A stretch of DNA of 64,000 nt from Rugamonas sp. A1-17 (GCA_025548565.1 JAJLPB010000002.1:558001-622000); one strand, 5' to 3'. Counted from the stretch's first letter, positions 33,851 through 43,293 are shown. The notes: generated from the sequence alone by a model not told the origin. Program-made: numbers and translations.

Positions 33851-35140
33851 ATGCACAGGCCTACGAAGACTTCCGCTAGCCGTACAGGCCGACGCATTCC
33901 ACGCTGGCTGGCGGGTACGCTGTTCTGCGCCGGACTGGGACTACCGGCTGTCTGCACCGCCACCGAGCACCTGGTGATCGACTACGTGATCTCCAACAGT
34001 TCCCAGCGCGCCGCATGGCTGGGCATCATCGACCAGTTCGCCGCAGCCTATCCCGACATCCAGGTCGAGCACCACGGTTATCCCCAGGAGGCGTACAAGC
34101 GGGACTTCATCGCGCGGCTGCAAACCAGCCGCGCCGACGTGGTCTTCTGGTATGCGGGCGAGCCCCTGCGCGACGCCGCCCGAAACAGGCTGCTGTCGCC
34201 GCTGGGCCGCGACCTGAGCGCGCTGTTGAAAAAGAAGAAGTTCTCTCCCTCCAGCATCGAAGGCACGCGCGTCGGCGGCGAGGTCTACGGCTTTCCGCTG
34301 TACCAGTACGTCTGGGGCTTCGTCTACCACAAACCCCTGTTCGCGCGGCTCGGCCTGCGGCCACCGGCCAACTGGAGCGAGTTCCTGCAGACCTGCGAGC
34401 GCCTGCGGGCGGAGGACGTGACGCCGCTGGCGGTCGGCGCCAAAAGCGGCTGGCCGGCGGCCGGCTGGTTCGACTATCTGAACCTGCGCATCAACGGCAT
34501 CGAGTTCCACCGCAAGCTGCTGCGCGGCGAGGCCAGCTTCGGCGACGCGCGGGTGCGCCAGGTGTTCGATGTGTGGGGCGGTCTGCTGCGCAAGGGGTAT
34601 TTTCTGCAGGCCACGATGGACCAGGAGATGGAGCGCGTCCTGCCGTATCTGTACCGCGATCACGTGGGCATGATGCTGATGGGGAGCTTTATCGCCGCCA
34701 GGTTTCCGGTCGCGGTGGCGGGTGAGATGGGCTTTTTCGCCTTCCCGGCGTACACGCCCGGCGCGCCCGCGTACGAGGAAGCGCCGCTCGACGTGCTGGT
34801 CCTGCCGGCGCGCGGCCTGAATGTCCGCGCCCGCCAGCGCTTCCTGGCCTTCCTGGCCGAGAGCGGCGCCCTGCGGCAGATCGCCGACGCCGACCAGACC
34901 TTCTCGGCGCAGGCCGACAGCGCCGCCCCGCCGACCTTGCTGGGCGAGACCACCAGCGAGATCCTGGCCGGCGCCGCCGGCCACACCGCCTTCTTCGACC
35001 GCGACGCCAGGCCCGACCTGGTGGCGCCGGTGTACGAGGGACTGCGCCAGTTCCTCGTGCCGCCGCACGATGCCGACCAGGCTATCCGCCATATCGAAAG
35101 CGCGCGCCAGAAGCTGCCCGCCCCGGCGCTTCGTCCCTGA
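33851..35140 (+). CDS. Orphan extracellular solute-binding protein (family 1, sugar type)
   Basis: 429 residues. The Arg-rich N-terminus and a hydrophobic stretch ending PAVCTA form a signal peptide. The mature part shows the family-1 fold: AAWLGIIDQFAAAYPDIQVEHH, FPLYQYVWGFVYHKPLFARLGL, PPANWSEFLQTCERL, TPLAVGAKSGWPAAGWFDYL. Typical ligands are mono- or oligosaccharides. No permease or ATPase is encoded near it, and the divergent gene is a GGDEF-EAL protein, so it may feed a sensor rather than a transporter. The ATG at 33851 is chosen for signal-peptide length; 33797 is also in frame, and neither has a clear ribosome site. Confidence 0.87.
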   Translation: MHRPTKTSASRTGRRIPRWLAGTLFCAGLGLPAVCTATEHLVIDYVISNSSQRAAWLGIIDQFAAAYPDIQVEHHGYPQEAYKRDFIARLQTSRADVVFWYAGEPLRDAARNRLLSPLGRDLSALLKKKKFSPSSIEGTRVGGEVYGFPLYQYVWGFVYHKPLFARLGLRPPANWSEFLQTCERLRAEDVTPLAVGAKSGWPAAGWFDYLNLRINGIEFHRKLLRGEASFGDARVRQVFDVWGGLLRKGYFLQATMDQEMERVLPYLYRDHVGMMLMGSFIAARFPVAVAGEMGFFAFPAYTPGAPAYEEAPLDVLVLPARGLNVRARQRFLAFLAESGALRQIADADQTFSAQADSAAPPTLLGETTSEILAGAAGHTAFFDRDARPDLVAPVYEGLRQFLVPPHDADQAIRHIESARQKLPAPALRP

Positions 35141-35279
35141 CGGCGCCGTGCGCTGACGCCACGCGGCACTTCCGGAAGCGATCGGCGGGCCCCGCCGTCA
35201 TTGTCATCAAGTTGCATTAGGGCTAAACTGAACCGGCGGCGCCCTCCGGCGCGGCGTGCCCGCCACCCAAGGAAAGTCC

Positions 35280-35978
35280 ATGCAGAACGTGGTCTATCAC
35301 TTCCGCTTCGCCGACGGCCAGAGCGCCAGCTGCGCGGTCGACGCCGACGCATCGCCGGAACCGGCCGAACTGCCGGCCTGGACCGCGCTGGGCTGCCAGC
35401 AATGCGCCAACTGTCCGCTGCAGCCCGCCAGTTCGCCCCATTGCCCGATGGCGGTGCGCTTCGTGCCGCTGGTCGCCATCATGGGCAAGCTGCGCTCCTA
35501 CGATCAGGTCGAGACCAGGGTCGACATGGCCGAGCGCAGCATCAGCAAGCACACCACGGTGCAGCGCGGCGTGGGCGCGTTGATGGGACTGCTGGCGGCC
35601 AGCAGCGCCTGCCCGCACGCGGACTTCCTGCGGCCCATGGCGCATTTCCACTTGCCCTTCGCCACCGAGGAGGAAACCATTTATCGGGCGGCCTCGACCT
35701 ATTTGCTGGCGCAGTATTTCCTCGCCCGGCAAGGCGGTGTGCCGGACTGGGAGCTGCACGGCTTGAAGGCGCGCTACCAGGCGCTGCAAAGCGTCAACGC
35801 CGCCATGGCCAGCCGGCTGCGGCAGGCGGTGGACGAGGACGGCGCCATCAACGGCCTGATCATCCTCGACCTGCTGGCCAAGGCCCTGCCCTATTCCATC
35901 GACGACAAGCTGGACGATATCAAGGCCGCGTTCGGCGGCGCAGAACCTCGCGGCGCGGCGCGTGTCCAACCCGGATAG
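35280..35978 (+). CDS. Hypothetical Cys-containing cytoplasmic protein, 232 aa
   Basis: Not recognised with certainty. The N-terminal ~45 residues resemble a small beta domain (VVYHFRFADGQSASCAV). A cysteine cluster CQQCANCPL...CP at about residues 40-56 could bind metal. A mainly helical domain follows (about 80-225). AAGGAAAG lies before the ATG at 35280. No signal peptide or membrane segment. It is followed 39 nt later by a DUF5335-like gene on the same strand, so they may be co-transcribed. Confidence 0.75.
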   Translation: MQNVVYHFRFADGQSASCAVDADASPEPAELPAWTALGCQQCANCPLQPASSPHCPMAVRFVPLVAIMGKLRSYDQVETRVDMAERSISKHTTVQRGVGALMGLLAASSACPHADFLRPMAHFHLPFATEEETIYRAASTYLLAQYFLARQGGVPDWELHGLKARYQALQSVNAAMASRLRQAVDEDGAINGLIILDLLAKALPYSIDDKLDDIKAAFGGAEPRGAARVQPG

Positions 35979-36017
35979 GCGGGACAGGTCCATCCCGCAG
36001 CCATCGGGAGAGCAGAC

Positions 36018-36347
36018 ATGCACGAGACCACCAAACTGGAAAGAACGGCCTGGAAGGCCTACTTCGACAACGTGTCCAAGCTGTTGGACGGCAAGCGGGT
36101 CGAGATCGAGGTGGCCTCGCTCGCCATCGGCAGCCAGCTCGCGGCCGAGTGGCTGCCGGCGCTGGGCGTGAGCTACGACGAGGACGCCGACCTGCTGGCC
36201 GTCATGGCGGAAGGCTTGAACCACCTGATCCGCCATCCGCGCGAGGTGTTTGTCCAGGCCGAGGGCCGGGAACTGCAAACCCTCAGCGTCACCGGCGATG
36301 ACGGCGCCATCCAGATCATCCGCTTCAGGGAAGCGGCGCAGCGATAG
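36018..36347 (+). CDS. DUF5335-like protein
   Basis: 109 residues: WKAYFDNVSKLLDGKRVEIEVASL, QLAAEWLPALGVSYDEDADLL, LNHLIRHPREVF, and a C-terminal GDDGAIQIIRFRE. This layout matches DUF5335 as I remember it, a family of unknown function; the name is moderately certain. GGGAGAGCAG precedes the ATG. The gene ends at a strong terminator shared with the convergent FKBP gene. Confidence 0.75.
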   Translation: MHETTKLERTAWKAYFDNVSKLLDGKRVEIEVASLAIGSQLAAEWLPALGVSYDEDADLLAVMAEGLNHLIRHPREVFVQAEGRELQTLSVTGDDGAIQIIRFREAAQR

Positions 36348-36355
36348 CGCAAAAA

Positions 36356-36385
36356 GAAAAGGCGGCCACACGGGCCGCCCTTTTT
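36356..36385. terminator. Bidirectional terminator between DUF5335-like and FKBP genes
   Basis: GGCGGCC (36361-36367) pairs with GGCCGCC (36373-36379), with five T on the plus side (36381-36385) and A-rich sequence on the other side giving T tracts for the minus strand. The FKBP stop codon overlaps its edge. Confidence 0.85.
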
Positions 36386-36830
36386 AGCGCACGTCCAGCA
36401 GCTCGACGTCGAAGATCAGTGTGGCGTTCGGCGGGATCGGGCCCGCGCCGTTTTCGCCGTAGCCCATGTTGGCGGGCACGATCAGCGTGCGCTTGCCGCC
36501 CACCTTCATGCCCTGCACGCCCTCGTCCCAGCCCGGGATGACGCGGCCACCGCCCAGCGGGAAGCTGAAGGCTTCGCGGCCGATCGAGGAATCGAACTGC
36601 GCGCCGTGCTGCAACGGCGCGTTCGGCTCGTACAGCCAGCCGGTGTAGTTGACCACGGCGGTCACGCCGGCCACCGCTTCCTTGCCGGTGCCGGCCACGG
36701 TGTCGATCTTTTGCAGCGGCGTGGCGTTGGCGGCTGCAGCGGTAGGCACAGGCGGCTTGGCGCGGTCGCAGCCGGCCACGGCCAGGGTCAGGGTCAGGCC
36801 AATAACGCAGGAGGAGAGCAATTGTTTCAT
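36384..36830 (-). CDS. FKBP-type peptidyl-prolyl isomerase lipoprotein
   Basis: 148 residues. Lipobox VAGC near residue 20, then an Ala/Pro linker and one FKBP domain: AVVNYTGWLYE, GAQFDSSIGREAFSFPLGGGRVIPGWDEGVQGMKVGGKRTLIVPANMGYG and IPPNATLIFDVELLDV, with the aromatic active-site residues in place. It would be anchored to an envelope membrane and help fold exported proteins. The ATG at 36830 is chosen because the lipoprotein signal starts there; the longer frame reads through the terminator and tRNA. Upstream is the tRNA cluster terminator, so it has its own promoter. Confidence 0.93.
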   Translation of the reverse strand: MKQLLSSCVIGLTLTLAVAGCDRAKPPVPTAAAANATPLQKIDTVAGTGKEAVAGVTAVVNYTGWLYEPNAPLQHGAQFDSSIGREAFSFPLGGGRVIPGWDEGVQGMKVGGKRTLIVPANMGYGENGAGPIPPNATLIFDVELLDVR

Positions 36831-36860
36831 GATGTTCTTTCGTAGGCAGCGGCACCAAGC

Positions 36861-36889
36861 AAAAAGGGCAGCCACATCGGCTGCCCTTC
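36861..36889 (-). terminator. Terminator of the tRNA cluster
   Basis: GGGCAGCC (36866-36873) pairs with GGCTGCCC (36879-36886); five A at 36861-36865 give a T tract on the minus strand. It lies just after the last tRNA and before the FKBP gene. Confidence 0.8.
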
Positions 36890-36896
36890 TACATAC

Positions 36897-36972
36897 TGGA
36901 GCGGGAGAAGAGTCTCGAACTCTCGACCTCAACCTTGGCAAGGTTGCGCTCTACCAACTGAGCTACTCCCGC
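36897..36972 (-). tRNA. tRNA-Gly(GCC), copy nearest the terminator
   Basis: 76 nt including encoded CCA. Acceptor GCGGGAG pairs with CTCCCGC, D-loop AGCTCAGTTGGTAGAG, anticodon loop CTTGCCAAG (GCC), T-loop GTTCGAG. Identical by eye to the three other Gly copies. Confidence 0.97.
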
Positions 36973-36989
36973 TTGGAGTTCAAATTGTC

Positions 36990-37063
36990 TGGAGGCGAGG
37001 ATCGGAGTCGAACCGACCTAGACGGCTTTGCAGGCCGCTGCATAACCGCTTTGCTACCTCGCC
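36990..37063 (-). tRNA. tRNA-Cys(GCA)
   Basis: 74 nt including encoded CCA. Acceptor GGCGAGG with CCTCGCC, anticodon loop CTGCAAA (GCA), T-loop GGTTCGACTCC. Lies between Gly copies. Confidence 0.97.
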
Positions 37064-37119
37064 AGAGGAAACTTTTGACCAAGATGCACAGCGGGGTTAC
37101 GCGCTGCGATCCGAAATTC

Positions 37120-37195
37120 TGGAGCGGGAGAAGAGTCTCGAACTCTCGACCTCAACCTTGGCAAGGTTGCGCTCTACCAACTGAGCTACTCCCGC
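37120..37195 (-). tRNA. tRNA-Gly(GCC)
   Basis: 76 nt with encoded CCA; same sequence as the other Gly copies, anticodon GCC. Confidence 0.97.
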
Positions 37196-37240
37196 ATTGG
37201 AGTTACATTTTTTACTGCGCCAGCCAATTTCCGGAGAAAC

Positions 37241-37316
37241 TGGAGCGGGAGAAGAGTCTCGAACTCTCGACCTCAACCTTGGCAAGGTTGCGCTCTACCA
37301 ACTGAGCTACTCCCGC
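37241..37316 (-). tRNA. tRNA-Gly(GCC)
   Basis: 76 nt with encoded CCA; same sequence as the other Gly copies, anticodon GCC. Separated from the neighbouring copy by a 45-nt unrelated spacer. Confidence 0.97.
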
Positions 37317-37380
37317 ATTGGAGTCCAACATTCTAGCAGCTGACAGCCATTAACGCCAGTGCCACGTGCTCTTGATTACT

Positions 37381-37456
37381 TGGAGCGGGAGAAGAGTCTC
37401 GAACTCTCGACCTCAACCTTGGCAAGGTTGCGCTCTACCAACTGAGCTACTCCCGC
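37381..37456 (-). tRNA. tRNA-Gly(GCC), first of the cluster
   Basis: 76 nt with encoded CCA; same sequence as the other Gly copies, anticodon GCC. It is the most upstream tRNA of the minus-strand cluster, 71 nt after the DUF6351-like gene stop. Confidence 0.97.
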
Positions 37457-37527
37457 TTCGTCGTCATCAACAACAGGCCAGCATTATAGATGATCCATAG
37501 CATCTGTCAATGGCTCTGGTGTCAATC

Positions 37528-39507
37528 TTATCGATTCTGCCCCACGGCCGGCGGCAGGCCCTGGTCCGGCTGGCTGTAATCGCAGACGCCATGGGGGAAA
37601 ATCCGCTGCAGCCTGGCCGCTTGCTGCGGCGTCCAGGCCAGGCCGGCGGGATAGCTGCCGTCCCGTAGCGCCTGCGCGACGGGCTTCAGCGCGCACTTGA
37701 AGACGTCGCCCCTGATCGACTCCCCCGCCACCATGCGCGGACTGGAAAACAAGGGGAAGGCCTTGGAGCATGCGCCCGGCGGCTTGGCGTCCAGGACGCC
37801 GTCCCACGCGGATGGCCCGGCGGCGATGACGGCGCCGCCGGTATCGATGCAGCGGTCGGTGAATTCGGACGGCTCCGGACCGCCGCTCAGCAGCCGGTCC
37901 ATGACCGACAAGGCTTCCAGCACCCTGCCCTGCATGTCGGCCTGGGAACGTGTGAACCAGATCACCTGGCGCCCGGCCTCCGCGCGGTTGGCGCGCAGCA
38001 GACGGGCCCGCACCGAGAAGGCCTGGCGCGCGTTGTGCATGTTCAGCTCCGGCTCCAGATAGGGCCGCAGGTCGATCATCGGGATGCCGAGGCGCCGGCC
38101 GGTGAATACCTGGCCCGAACTGTAGGCTTTGCGCATTGCCTCCACGCTGCCGCTGCGGCGCGGCGCCGGCGCGCCCTCCGGATCGCGGCAGGTGGCGCTG
38201 CGCAGCATGTTGCGGCTGTCGTAGGGGTCGTCCTTGCCCTGCCAATCCACGAAGTCGGCCTGCTCCTTCCAGCAGCCCACGCAGGCGTTCAGGCGCAGGA
38301 ATTCGTCGATGCCGATGCCGCCCTGCTCCAGCGCCTTCAGGCCGTACTGCACGCCCTCGTTGTCGATGGAGACGGGCGCATAACCTTGACTGTCGGTGCC
38401 GTAGATGTCCGCCAGGTCGTTCCAGTGGGTCCATTTGACCTGATCGAAGACGCCGGCGGGATAGCGGTAGAAGGCCGCGCCAAGGTCATACCCTTCATGC
38501 TTGTAGCGCGGGTTCAGCACCGTCACGATCGCCATCTTCCAGCCGTTGATGCACTCGGTCGATCCGGCGCCGCCGGTCCAGGCGTGGCGGGCGGTGTCGC
38601 TGGCGTTCATGCCTTCGATCGCGATCTGGTTGGTCCACCTGGCCCACGGCGACGCCGGATCGAGCGCCACCTCGTCCTTGAAGTACTGGCTCAGTAACGG
38701 ACAGTCCGAAATCGGTATGGTCTGCGTGATCATGTCCGGATAGGACTGCAGCGGGATGCCCCCATCCAGCAGGCCGGGATGGTTTTGCGCGAACAGGTAC
38801 TGCTGCACCGCACCGCCCGAGCCGCCCAGGCCGATGGTGAACAGCGGCGCGCCATAGGCTTCGACAAAGCGGGCCTTGGTCAGCATGGCGGTTTGCCCGG
38901 CCAGGCGCATGTTGTAATGGACGCCGGCCTCATTGCCCGACGAGCTGACGATGGCGTAGCCCTGCTCCAGCAAGGGGATCATCAATTGGCGCTCGTTGCC
39001 GCTCAAGCCTCCGGACTTGAACCACAGCGGCAAGCCCTGATGATGGCCGATGCCAACACCGCCGCCGAACCAGTACACCAGCTTGCGGTTCCAGGCCGCC
39101 GGCTCGGGCTTGGGCCCCGGCGCCAGCATGGCGATGGTGTAGACGAAGCGGTTGATGGTGCCGACCTCCACCCGCACCACGAAGGGCACGGCCGCACCGT
39201 TGCGCTGAATGGTCTTCAGGTCGGCCGGAGGCGCCGTGTAGCCGGTGGCGGGATCGAAGGGTTTGAAGTTGGCGCCGGCAAGGTAGAAGTACTGGACCCG
39301 GGTCGCGATGGCGCAATTGCGGCTGTAACCGACGATGGCGCCACTGCCTTCATCGACCACCGGGTGGCCGACGCCGTCCTGGTTGTCGACGATGGGCTGG
39401 CCCAGGCCGGATTCCTGCGTGCGGCAGACGAAGGGTTGTTGTTGCGCCTGCGCCGCCAGGCAGATTGAGGTTGCCGCGCAAGCGGCCAGGAATCTCCAAA
39501 GCGCCAT
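37528..39507 (-). CDS. Secreted DUF6351-like alpha/beta-hydrolase-type protein
   Basis: 659 residues. Signal peptide about 1-21 (CLAAQA). LVYWFGGGVGIGHHQG near residue 145 and TIGLGGSGGAVQQYL near residue 225 resemble an oxyanion loop and a nucleophile elbow with Ser. Many cysteines (CRTQES, DCPLL, CVGCWK, CRDPEG, DRCIDTG, ACSKAF, GVCDYS) suggest disulfides in a secreted enzyme. This fits DUF6351 as I recall it; no reaction is known to me. AGGAGC precedes the ATG. It sits between pgsA and the tRNA-Gly/Cys cluster, which usually adjoin in related genomes, so it looks like an insertion. Confidence 0.75.
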   Translation of the reverse strand: MALWRFLAACAATSICLAAQAQQQPFVCRTQESGLGQPIVDNQDGVGHPVVDEGSGAIVGYSRNCAIATRVQYFYLAGANFKPFDPATGYTAPPADLKTIQRNGAAVPFVVRVEVGTINRFVYTIAMLAPGPKPEPAAWNRKLVYWFGGGVGIGHHQGLPLWFKSGGLSGNERQLMIPLLEQGYAIVSSSGNEAGVHYNMRLAGQTAMLTKARFVEAYGAPLFTIGLGGSGGAVQQYLFAQNHPGLLDGGIPLQSYPDMITQTIPISDCPLLSQYFKDEVALDPASPWARWTNQIAIEGMNASDTARHAWTGGAGSTECINGWKMAIVTVLNPRYKHEGYDLGAAFYRYPAGVFDQVKWTHWNDLADIYGTDSQGYAPVSIDNEGVQYGLKALEQGGIGIDEFLRLNACVGCWKEQADFVDWQGKDDPYDSRNMLRSATCRDPEGAPAPRRSGSVEAMRKAYSSGQVFTGRRLGIPMIDLRPYLEPELNMHNARQAFSVRARLLRANRAEAGRQVIWFTRSQADMQGRVLEALSVMDRLLSGGPEPSEFTDRCIDTGGAVIAAGPSAWDGVLDAKPPGACSKAFPLFSSPRMVAGESIRGDVFKCALKPVAQALRDGSYPAGLAWTPQQAARLQRIFPHGVCDYSQPDQGLPPAVGQNR

Positions 39508-39562
39508 GGCGTGTGCTCCTGATCTGATGAGGTGAGCTTCACCAGATCATAGCACTTTGCCA

Positions 39563-40147
39563 CTAGCCCAGCGTGCCGGACTTTTCCTTGATCAGCGGCC
39601 AGGCCAGGCGCAGGTAGTAGAACATCGACCACACCGTCAGCACGGCCGCCACTTCCAGCAGGCGCGAGCCCCAGAACTGGGTGTCGATGGCGCCCCACAG
39701 CACGTCATGGAACAGCAGCAGCGGGATGGCTGTCATCTGGGCCGTGGTCTTGATCTTGCCCAGCGAGCTGACCGCCACCGACTTGGAGGCGCCGATCTGC
39801 GCCATCCATTCGCGCAGCGCCGAGATGGCGATCTCGCGGCCGATGATGATGAACGACAGCACGGCGTTGGCGCGGTCCAGCTGCACCAGCACCAGCAGGG
39901 CCCCCGCCACCATCAGCTTGTCCGCGACCGGGTCGAGGAAGGCGCCGAAGGCCGAGGTCTGGTTCCAGCGGCGGGCCAGGAAACCGTCGAACCAGTCGGT
40001 GACGGCGGCGATGATGAACACCAGCGTGGCCGCCAGGTTCTGATCCGCCACGGGCAGGACGTTGGTGGGCAGGTAGTAGACGCCCACCACCAGCGGAATC
40101 AGCGCAACGCGCAACCAGGTCAACAGTATCGGTATATTGAAGGGCAT
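39563..40147 (-). CDS. pgsA: CDP-diacylglycerol--glycerol-3-phosphate 3-phosphatidyltransferase
   Basis: 194 residues, integral membrane. The CDP-alcohol phosphotransferase signature is complete at about residues 51-79: D-WF-DG-FL-AR, then AFGAFLDPVADK. Several TM helices flank it. It makes phosphatidylglycerol phosphate, the first step to phosphatidylglycerol and cardiolipin. It lies 98 nt after uvrC on the same strand, a neighbour pair conserved across proteobacteria. Confidence 0.95.
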   Translation of the reverse strand: MPFNIPILLTWLRVALIPLVVGVYYLPTNVLPVADQNLAATLVFIIAAVTDWFDGFLARRWNQTSAFGAFLDPVADKLMVAGALLVLVQLDRANAVLSFIIIGREIAISALREWMAQIGASKSVAVSSLGKIKTTAQMTAIPLLLFHDVLWGAIDTQFWGSRLLEVAAVLTVWSMFYYLRLAWPLIKEKSGTLG

Positions 40148-40245
40148 AAGCTCGAAAATTAGTGCGGCCGTGAAAATTGTTAATGCGCCGCTAGTCTACC
40201 TTGCCGACGCACATTAAACCAGCGCACTGTTGCTGTGCAGGTAAC

Positions 40246-42105
40246 TCAGTGTAATTGGCGGTAAATCTCTTCGGCCAATGCGTTCGAGATGCCCTCCACC
40301 TGTTTGAGGTCTTCGACACTGGCGTCGACCACGCCGCGCAAGCCGCCGAAACGCGCCAGCAGGCGCTGACGGCGCTTGGCGCCGATGCCTTCGATCTCCT
40401 CCAGGCGCGAGGTCTGGCGCGTCTTCGCGCGCTTGGCGCGCATGCCGGTGATGGCGAAACGGTGCGCCTCGTCGCGGATCTGCGCCACCAGCATCAGCGC
40501 CGCCGATTCCTTGCCCAGCTCCTGCGACGGCCGGCCATCCACGAACATCAGCGTCTCCAGGCCCACGCGACGCCCTTCGCCCTTGGCCACGCCGACGATC
40601 AGGCTGATGTCCAGCCCAAGCTCGGCGAACACCTGGCGCGCCATCTCGATCTGGCCCTTGCCGCCGTCGATCAGCACCACGTCCGGCATGACGCCGTCGC
40701 CGTTGGCCACCTTCTCGTAGCGGCGCATCAGCACCTGGCGCATCGCCGCGTAATCGTCGCCGGGCGTGATGTCGTTGATGTTGTAGCGGCGGTATTCGCC
40801 GTTCTGCATCTGGTGGTGATGGAACACCACGCACGAGGCCTGCGTGGCCTCGCCCTGCGTGTGCGAGATGTCGAAGCACTCCACGCGCAGCGCGTCGATG
40901 TCCTCCGGCTCCAGCTGCAGCGCCTCGACCAGCGCGCGCGTGCGCGACTGCTGCGACCCCTGCTCCGACAGCAGCCGCGCCAGCGAGATCTCGGCGCCCT
41001 TCTGCGCCAGTTCCAGCCACTTGCGGCGCTGGTCCTGCGGCTGGAAGATCAGGTTGATGCGGTGGCCGCACTGTTCCTGCAAGGCCTGCATCAGCGCCGG
41101 ATGGTCGAATTCGATATTCAGGATCAGCGTGCCGGGGATGAACTTCTCGGTGTAGTGCTGGACCAGGAAGGCGGCCAGCACCTCGACCTCGATCGGCTCT
41201 TCCGCAATCGCTGCGGCGTCGCCGATGTGGTTGGGGAAGTAGGCGCGGTCGCCCAGGTGGCGGCCGCCGCGCACCATCGCCAGGTTGACGCAGGCGCGTC
41301 CGCCCTGCACCAGCACGGCGATGATGTCGACGTCGGCGTCGCCGGTGGTCTCCATGCTTTGCTGGTGCAGCACGCGCGACAGCGACTGGATCTGGTTGCG
41401 CACCGCGGCCGCCTGCTCGAATTTGAGCTCGGCCGCGTAGCCGTGCATTTTCTTTTCCAGGTCGTCCATCACCTCGCTCTGGCGGCCGCGCAGGAAGCGC
41501 GCGGCGTTTTCCACATCGAGCTTGTAGTCTTCCTTGCTGATCAGGTCCACGCACGGCGCGCTGCAGCGGCCGATCTGGTGCAGCAGGCATGGGCGGGTGC
41601 GGTTGGAATACACGCTGTCCTCGCAGGTGCGGATCAGGAACACCTTCTGCAGAATCTGCATCGATTCCTTGACCGCCCACGAGCTGGGGAACGGGCCGAA
41701 ATACTGGTTCTTCTTGTCCACCGAGCCGCGGTAGTAGACCATGCGCGGCGCGTCGCCGCCGGTGATCTTCAGGTAGGGATAGGATTTATCGTCGCGGAAC
41801 AGGATGTTGAAGCGCGGGCTCAGGGCCTTGATCAGATTATTCTCAAGGATCAGCGCCTCGGCTTCGCTGTGCGTGACGGTGGTCTCCAGCCGCGCGATGC
41901 GCTCGACCATCATGGCGATGCGCGGGCTGCTGAGGTTTTTCTGGAAGTAGCTCGACACGCGCTTCTTCAGATCGCGCGCCTTGCCCACGTAGAGCACCTT
42001 GTCGTCGGCGTCGAAATAGCGGTACACGCCCGGCAGGTTGGGCAGCTTGGCCACGGTGGCCAGCACTTGTTCGCGCGGATCGGGCGCGGCTTCCAGTTCA
42101 GTCAT
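40246..42105 (-). CDS. uvrC: UvrABC excinuclease subunit C
   Basis: 619 residues. The GIY-YIG nuclease domain ([29 protein letters not shown], about 25-55) makes the 3' incision. A cysteine motif ([27 protein letters not shown]) follows near 160-185, then a UVR UvrB-binding segment near 205-240, the RNase H-like 5'-incision domain ([20 protein letters not shown]) and a C-terminal helix-hairpin-helix pair ([26 protein letters not shown]). It acts in nucleotide excision repair. Start ATG at 42105, 12 nt after acpS. Confidence 0.97.
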   Translation of the reverse strand: MTELEAAPDPREQVLATVAKLPNLPGVYRYFDADDKVLYVGKARDLKKRVSSYFQKNLSSPRIAMMVERIARLETTVTHSEAEALILENNLIKALSPRFNILFRDDKSYPYLKITGGDAPRMVYYRGSVDKKNQYFGPFPSSWAVKESMQILQKVFLIRTCEDSVYSNRTRPCLLHQIGRCSAPCVDLISKEDYKLDVENAARFLRGRQSEVMDDLEKKMHGYAAELKFEQAAAVRNQIQSLSRVLHQQSMETTGDADVDIIAVLVQGGRACVNLAMVRGGRHLGDRAYFPNHIGDAAAIAEEPIEVEVLAAFLVQHYTEKFIPGTLILNIEFDHPALMQALQEQCGHRINLIFQPQDQRRKWLELAQKGAEISLARLLSEQGSQQSRTRALVEALQLEPEDIDALRVECFDISHTQGEATQASCVVFHHHQMQNGEYRRYNINDITPGDDYAAMRQVLMRRYEKVANGDGVMPDVVLIDGGKGQIEMARQVFAELGLDISLIVGVAKGEGRRVGLETLMFVDGRPSQELGKESAALMLVAQIRDEAHRFAITGMRAKRAKTRQTSRLEEIEGIGAKRRQRLLARFGGLRGVVDASVEDLKQVEGISNALAEEIYRQLH

Positions 42106-42117
42106 GCTATGGTTTTC

Positions 42118-42513
42118 TCACTGCGCTTGTTCAACGATGACGAAGGCGACGGCGTATTCCTCTTCGTCGCTGACGGTCACCTGTGCCGACAGCTTATGCT
42201 TTTCCATGAATTCCTTCAGCACGCCGCTGCACACGATCATGGGCTTGCCGCTGGGCGCGTTGAGCATCTGCGCGGCGGGCCAGGTCATCGGCATGCGCAT
42301 GCCCAGGCCGATGGCCTTGGAGAAGGCTTCCTTGGCTGCGAAGCGCGTGGCGACGAAGCGGATGCCGCGCGCCGCGTTCTTGGCCTTGCGCGCCAGGTAC
42401 TTCTCCATCTCCTGCGGGCCGAGGATCTTGGCGGCGAAGCGGTCGCCATTGCGCGCCAGGGCTGCCTCGATGCGCGGGATCTTGCAGATGTCGGTGCCTA
42501 TCCCGTAAATCAT
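42118..42513 (-). CDS. acpS: Holo-[acyl-carrier-protein] synthase
   Basis: 131 residues. The N-terminal [16 protein letters not shown] carries the magnesium-binding Asp, and [13 protein letters not shown] holds the catalytic FxxKE-type motif. It transfers 4'-phosphopantetheine from CoA to the acyl carrier protein Ser (acpP at 54252-54491). Start overlaps the pdxJ stop by ATGA, so the two are coupled. Confidence 0.96.
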   Translation of the reverse strand: MIYGIGTDICKIPRIEAALARNGDRFAAKILGPQEMEKYLARKAKNAARGIRFVATRFAAKEAFSKAIGLGMRMPMTWPAAQMLNAPSGKPMIVCSGVLKEFMEKHKLSAQVTVSDEEEYAVAFVIVEQAQ

Positions 42514-43271
42514 TTTCGCGCACCCAGGCGGGTCGAGACCATGATGGCCTTCATTTCGCGCACGGCGTTTTCCCAGCCGACGAACACCGAGTGCGCGACG
42601 ATGGCATGGCCGATATTGAGCTCGGCGATTTCCGGGATCGCGGCGATGGCTTGCACATTGGTGTAGTGCAGGCCGTGGCCGGCGTTGACCTTCAGGCCCT
42701 TCGATACGCCATACAGCACGCCGCGATGGATGCGTTCCAGCTCTGCGGCCTGCTCGGCGCCTTCGGTATCGGCATAGCGGCCGGTGTGCAGCTCGATCAC
42801 CGGCGCGCCGATGTCGGCGGTGGCGCTCATCTGCTCCTCGTCGGCGTCAATGAACAGGCTGACGCGGATACCCTCGGCCTGCAGCTGCCTGACGGCGGCC
42901 TGCACGGCGTTGAAGTGGCCGGCGACATCGAGGCCGCCTTCGGTGGTGACTTCGGTGCGCTTCTCGGGCACCAGGCAGACGTCGGCCGGCTTGATGCGGC
43001 AGGCGAAGTCGATCATCTCCTGCGTGACGGCGGCCTCCAGGTTCATGCGGGTGAGCAGTTGCGGCGCCAGCGCGATCACGTCGGCGTCCTTGATGTGGCG
43101 GCGGTCTTCGCGCAGGTGCAGCGTGATGCAGTCGGCGCCGGCCTGCTCGGCCAGCAGCGCGGCACGGATCGGGTCCGGGTAGGTGGTGCCGCGCGCGTTG
43201 CGCAGGGTGGCGACGTGGTCGATGTTCACGCCAAGGTCGATGATGGTGCCGGAGGGTTGCAGGAAGCTCAT
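42510..43271 (-). CDS. pdxJ: Pyridoxine 5'-phosphate synthase
   Basis: 253 residues, TIM barrel: [17 protein letters not shown] at the N-terminus, [42 protein letters not shown] and [13 protein letters not shown]. It joins 1-deoxyxylulose 5-phosphate and 3-amino-2-oxopropyl phosphate to pyridoxine 5'-phosphate in vitamin B6 synthesis. Stop overlaps the acpS start; recO ends 22 nt upstream. Confidence 0.97.
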   Translation of the reverse strand: MSFLQPSGTIIDLGVNIDHVATLRNARGTTYPDPIRAALLAEQAGADCITLHLREDRRHIKDADVIALAPQLLTRMNLEAAVTQEMIDFACRIKPADVCLVPEKRTEVTTEGGLDVAGHFNAVQAAVRQLQAEGIRVSLFIDADEEQMSATADIGAPVIELHTGRYADTEGAEQAAELERIHRGVLYGVSKGLKVNAGHGLHYTNVQAIAAIPEIAELNIGHAIVAHSVFVGWENAVREMKAIMVSTRLGARK

Positions 43272-43293
43272 TGGTTTATACCGTTTATCGGGT

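Noticed and set aside
36649..37305. Plus-strand frame across the FKBP leader and tRNA cluster
   Set aside because: It reads through a terminator and three tRNA genes; repeated peptide pieces come from the tRNA repeats.
37381..39507. Genomic island with att sites at the tRNA-Gly genes
   Set aside because: The tRNA copies are complete genes, no integrase is present, and no direct repeat of a tRNA end was found beyond the DUF6351-like gene.
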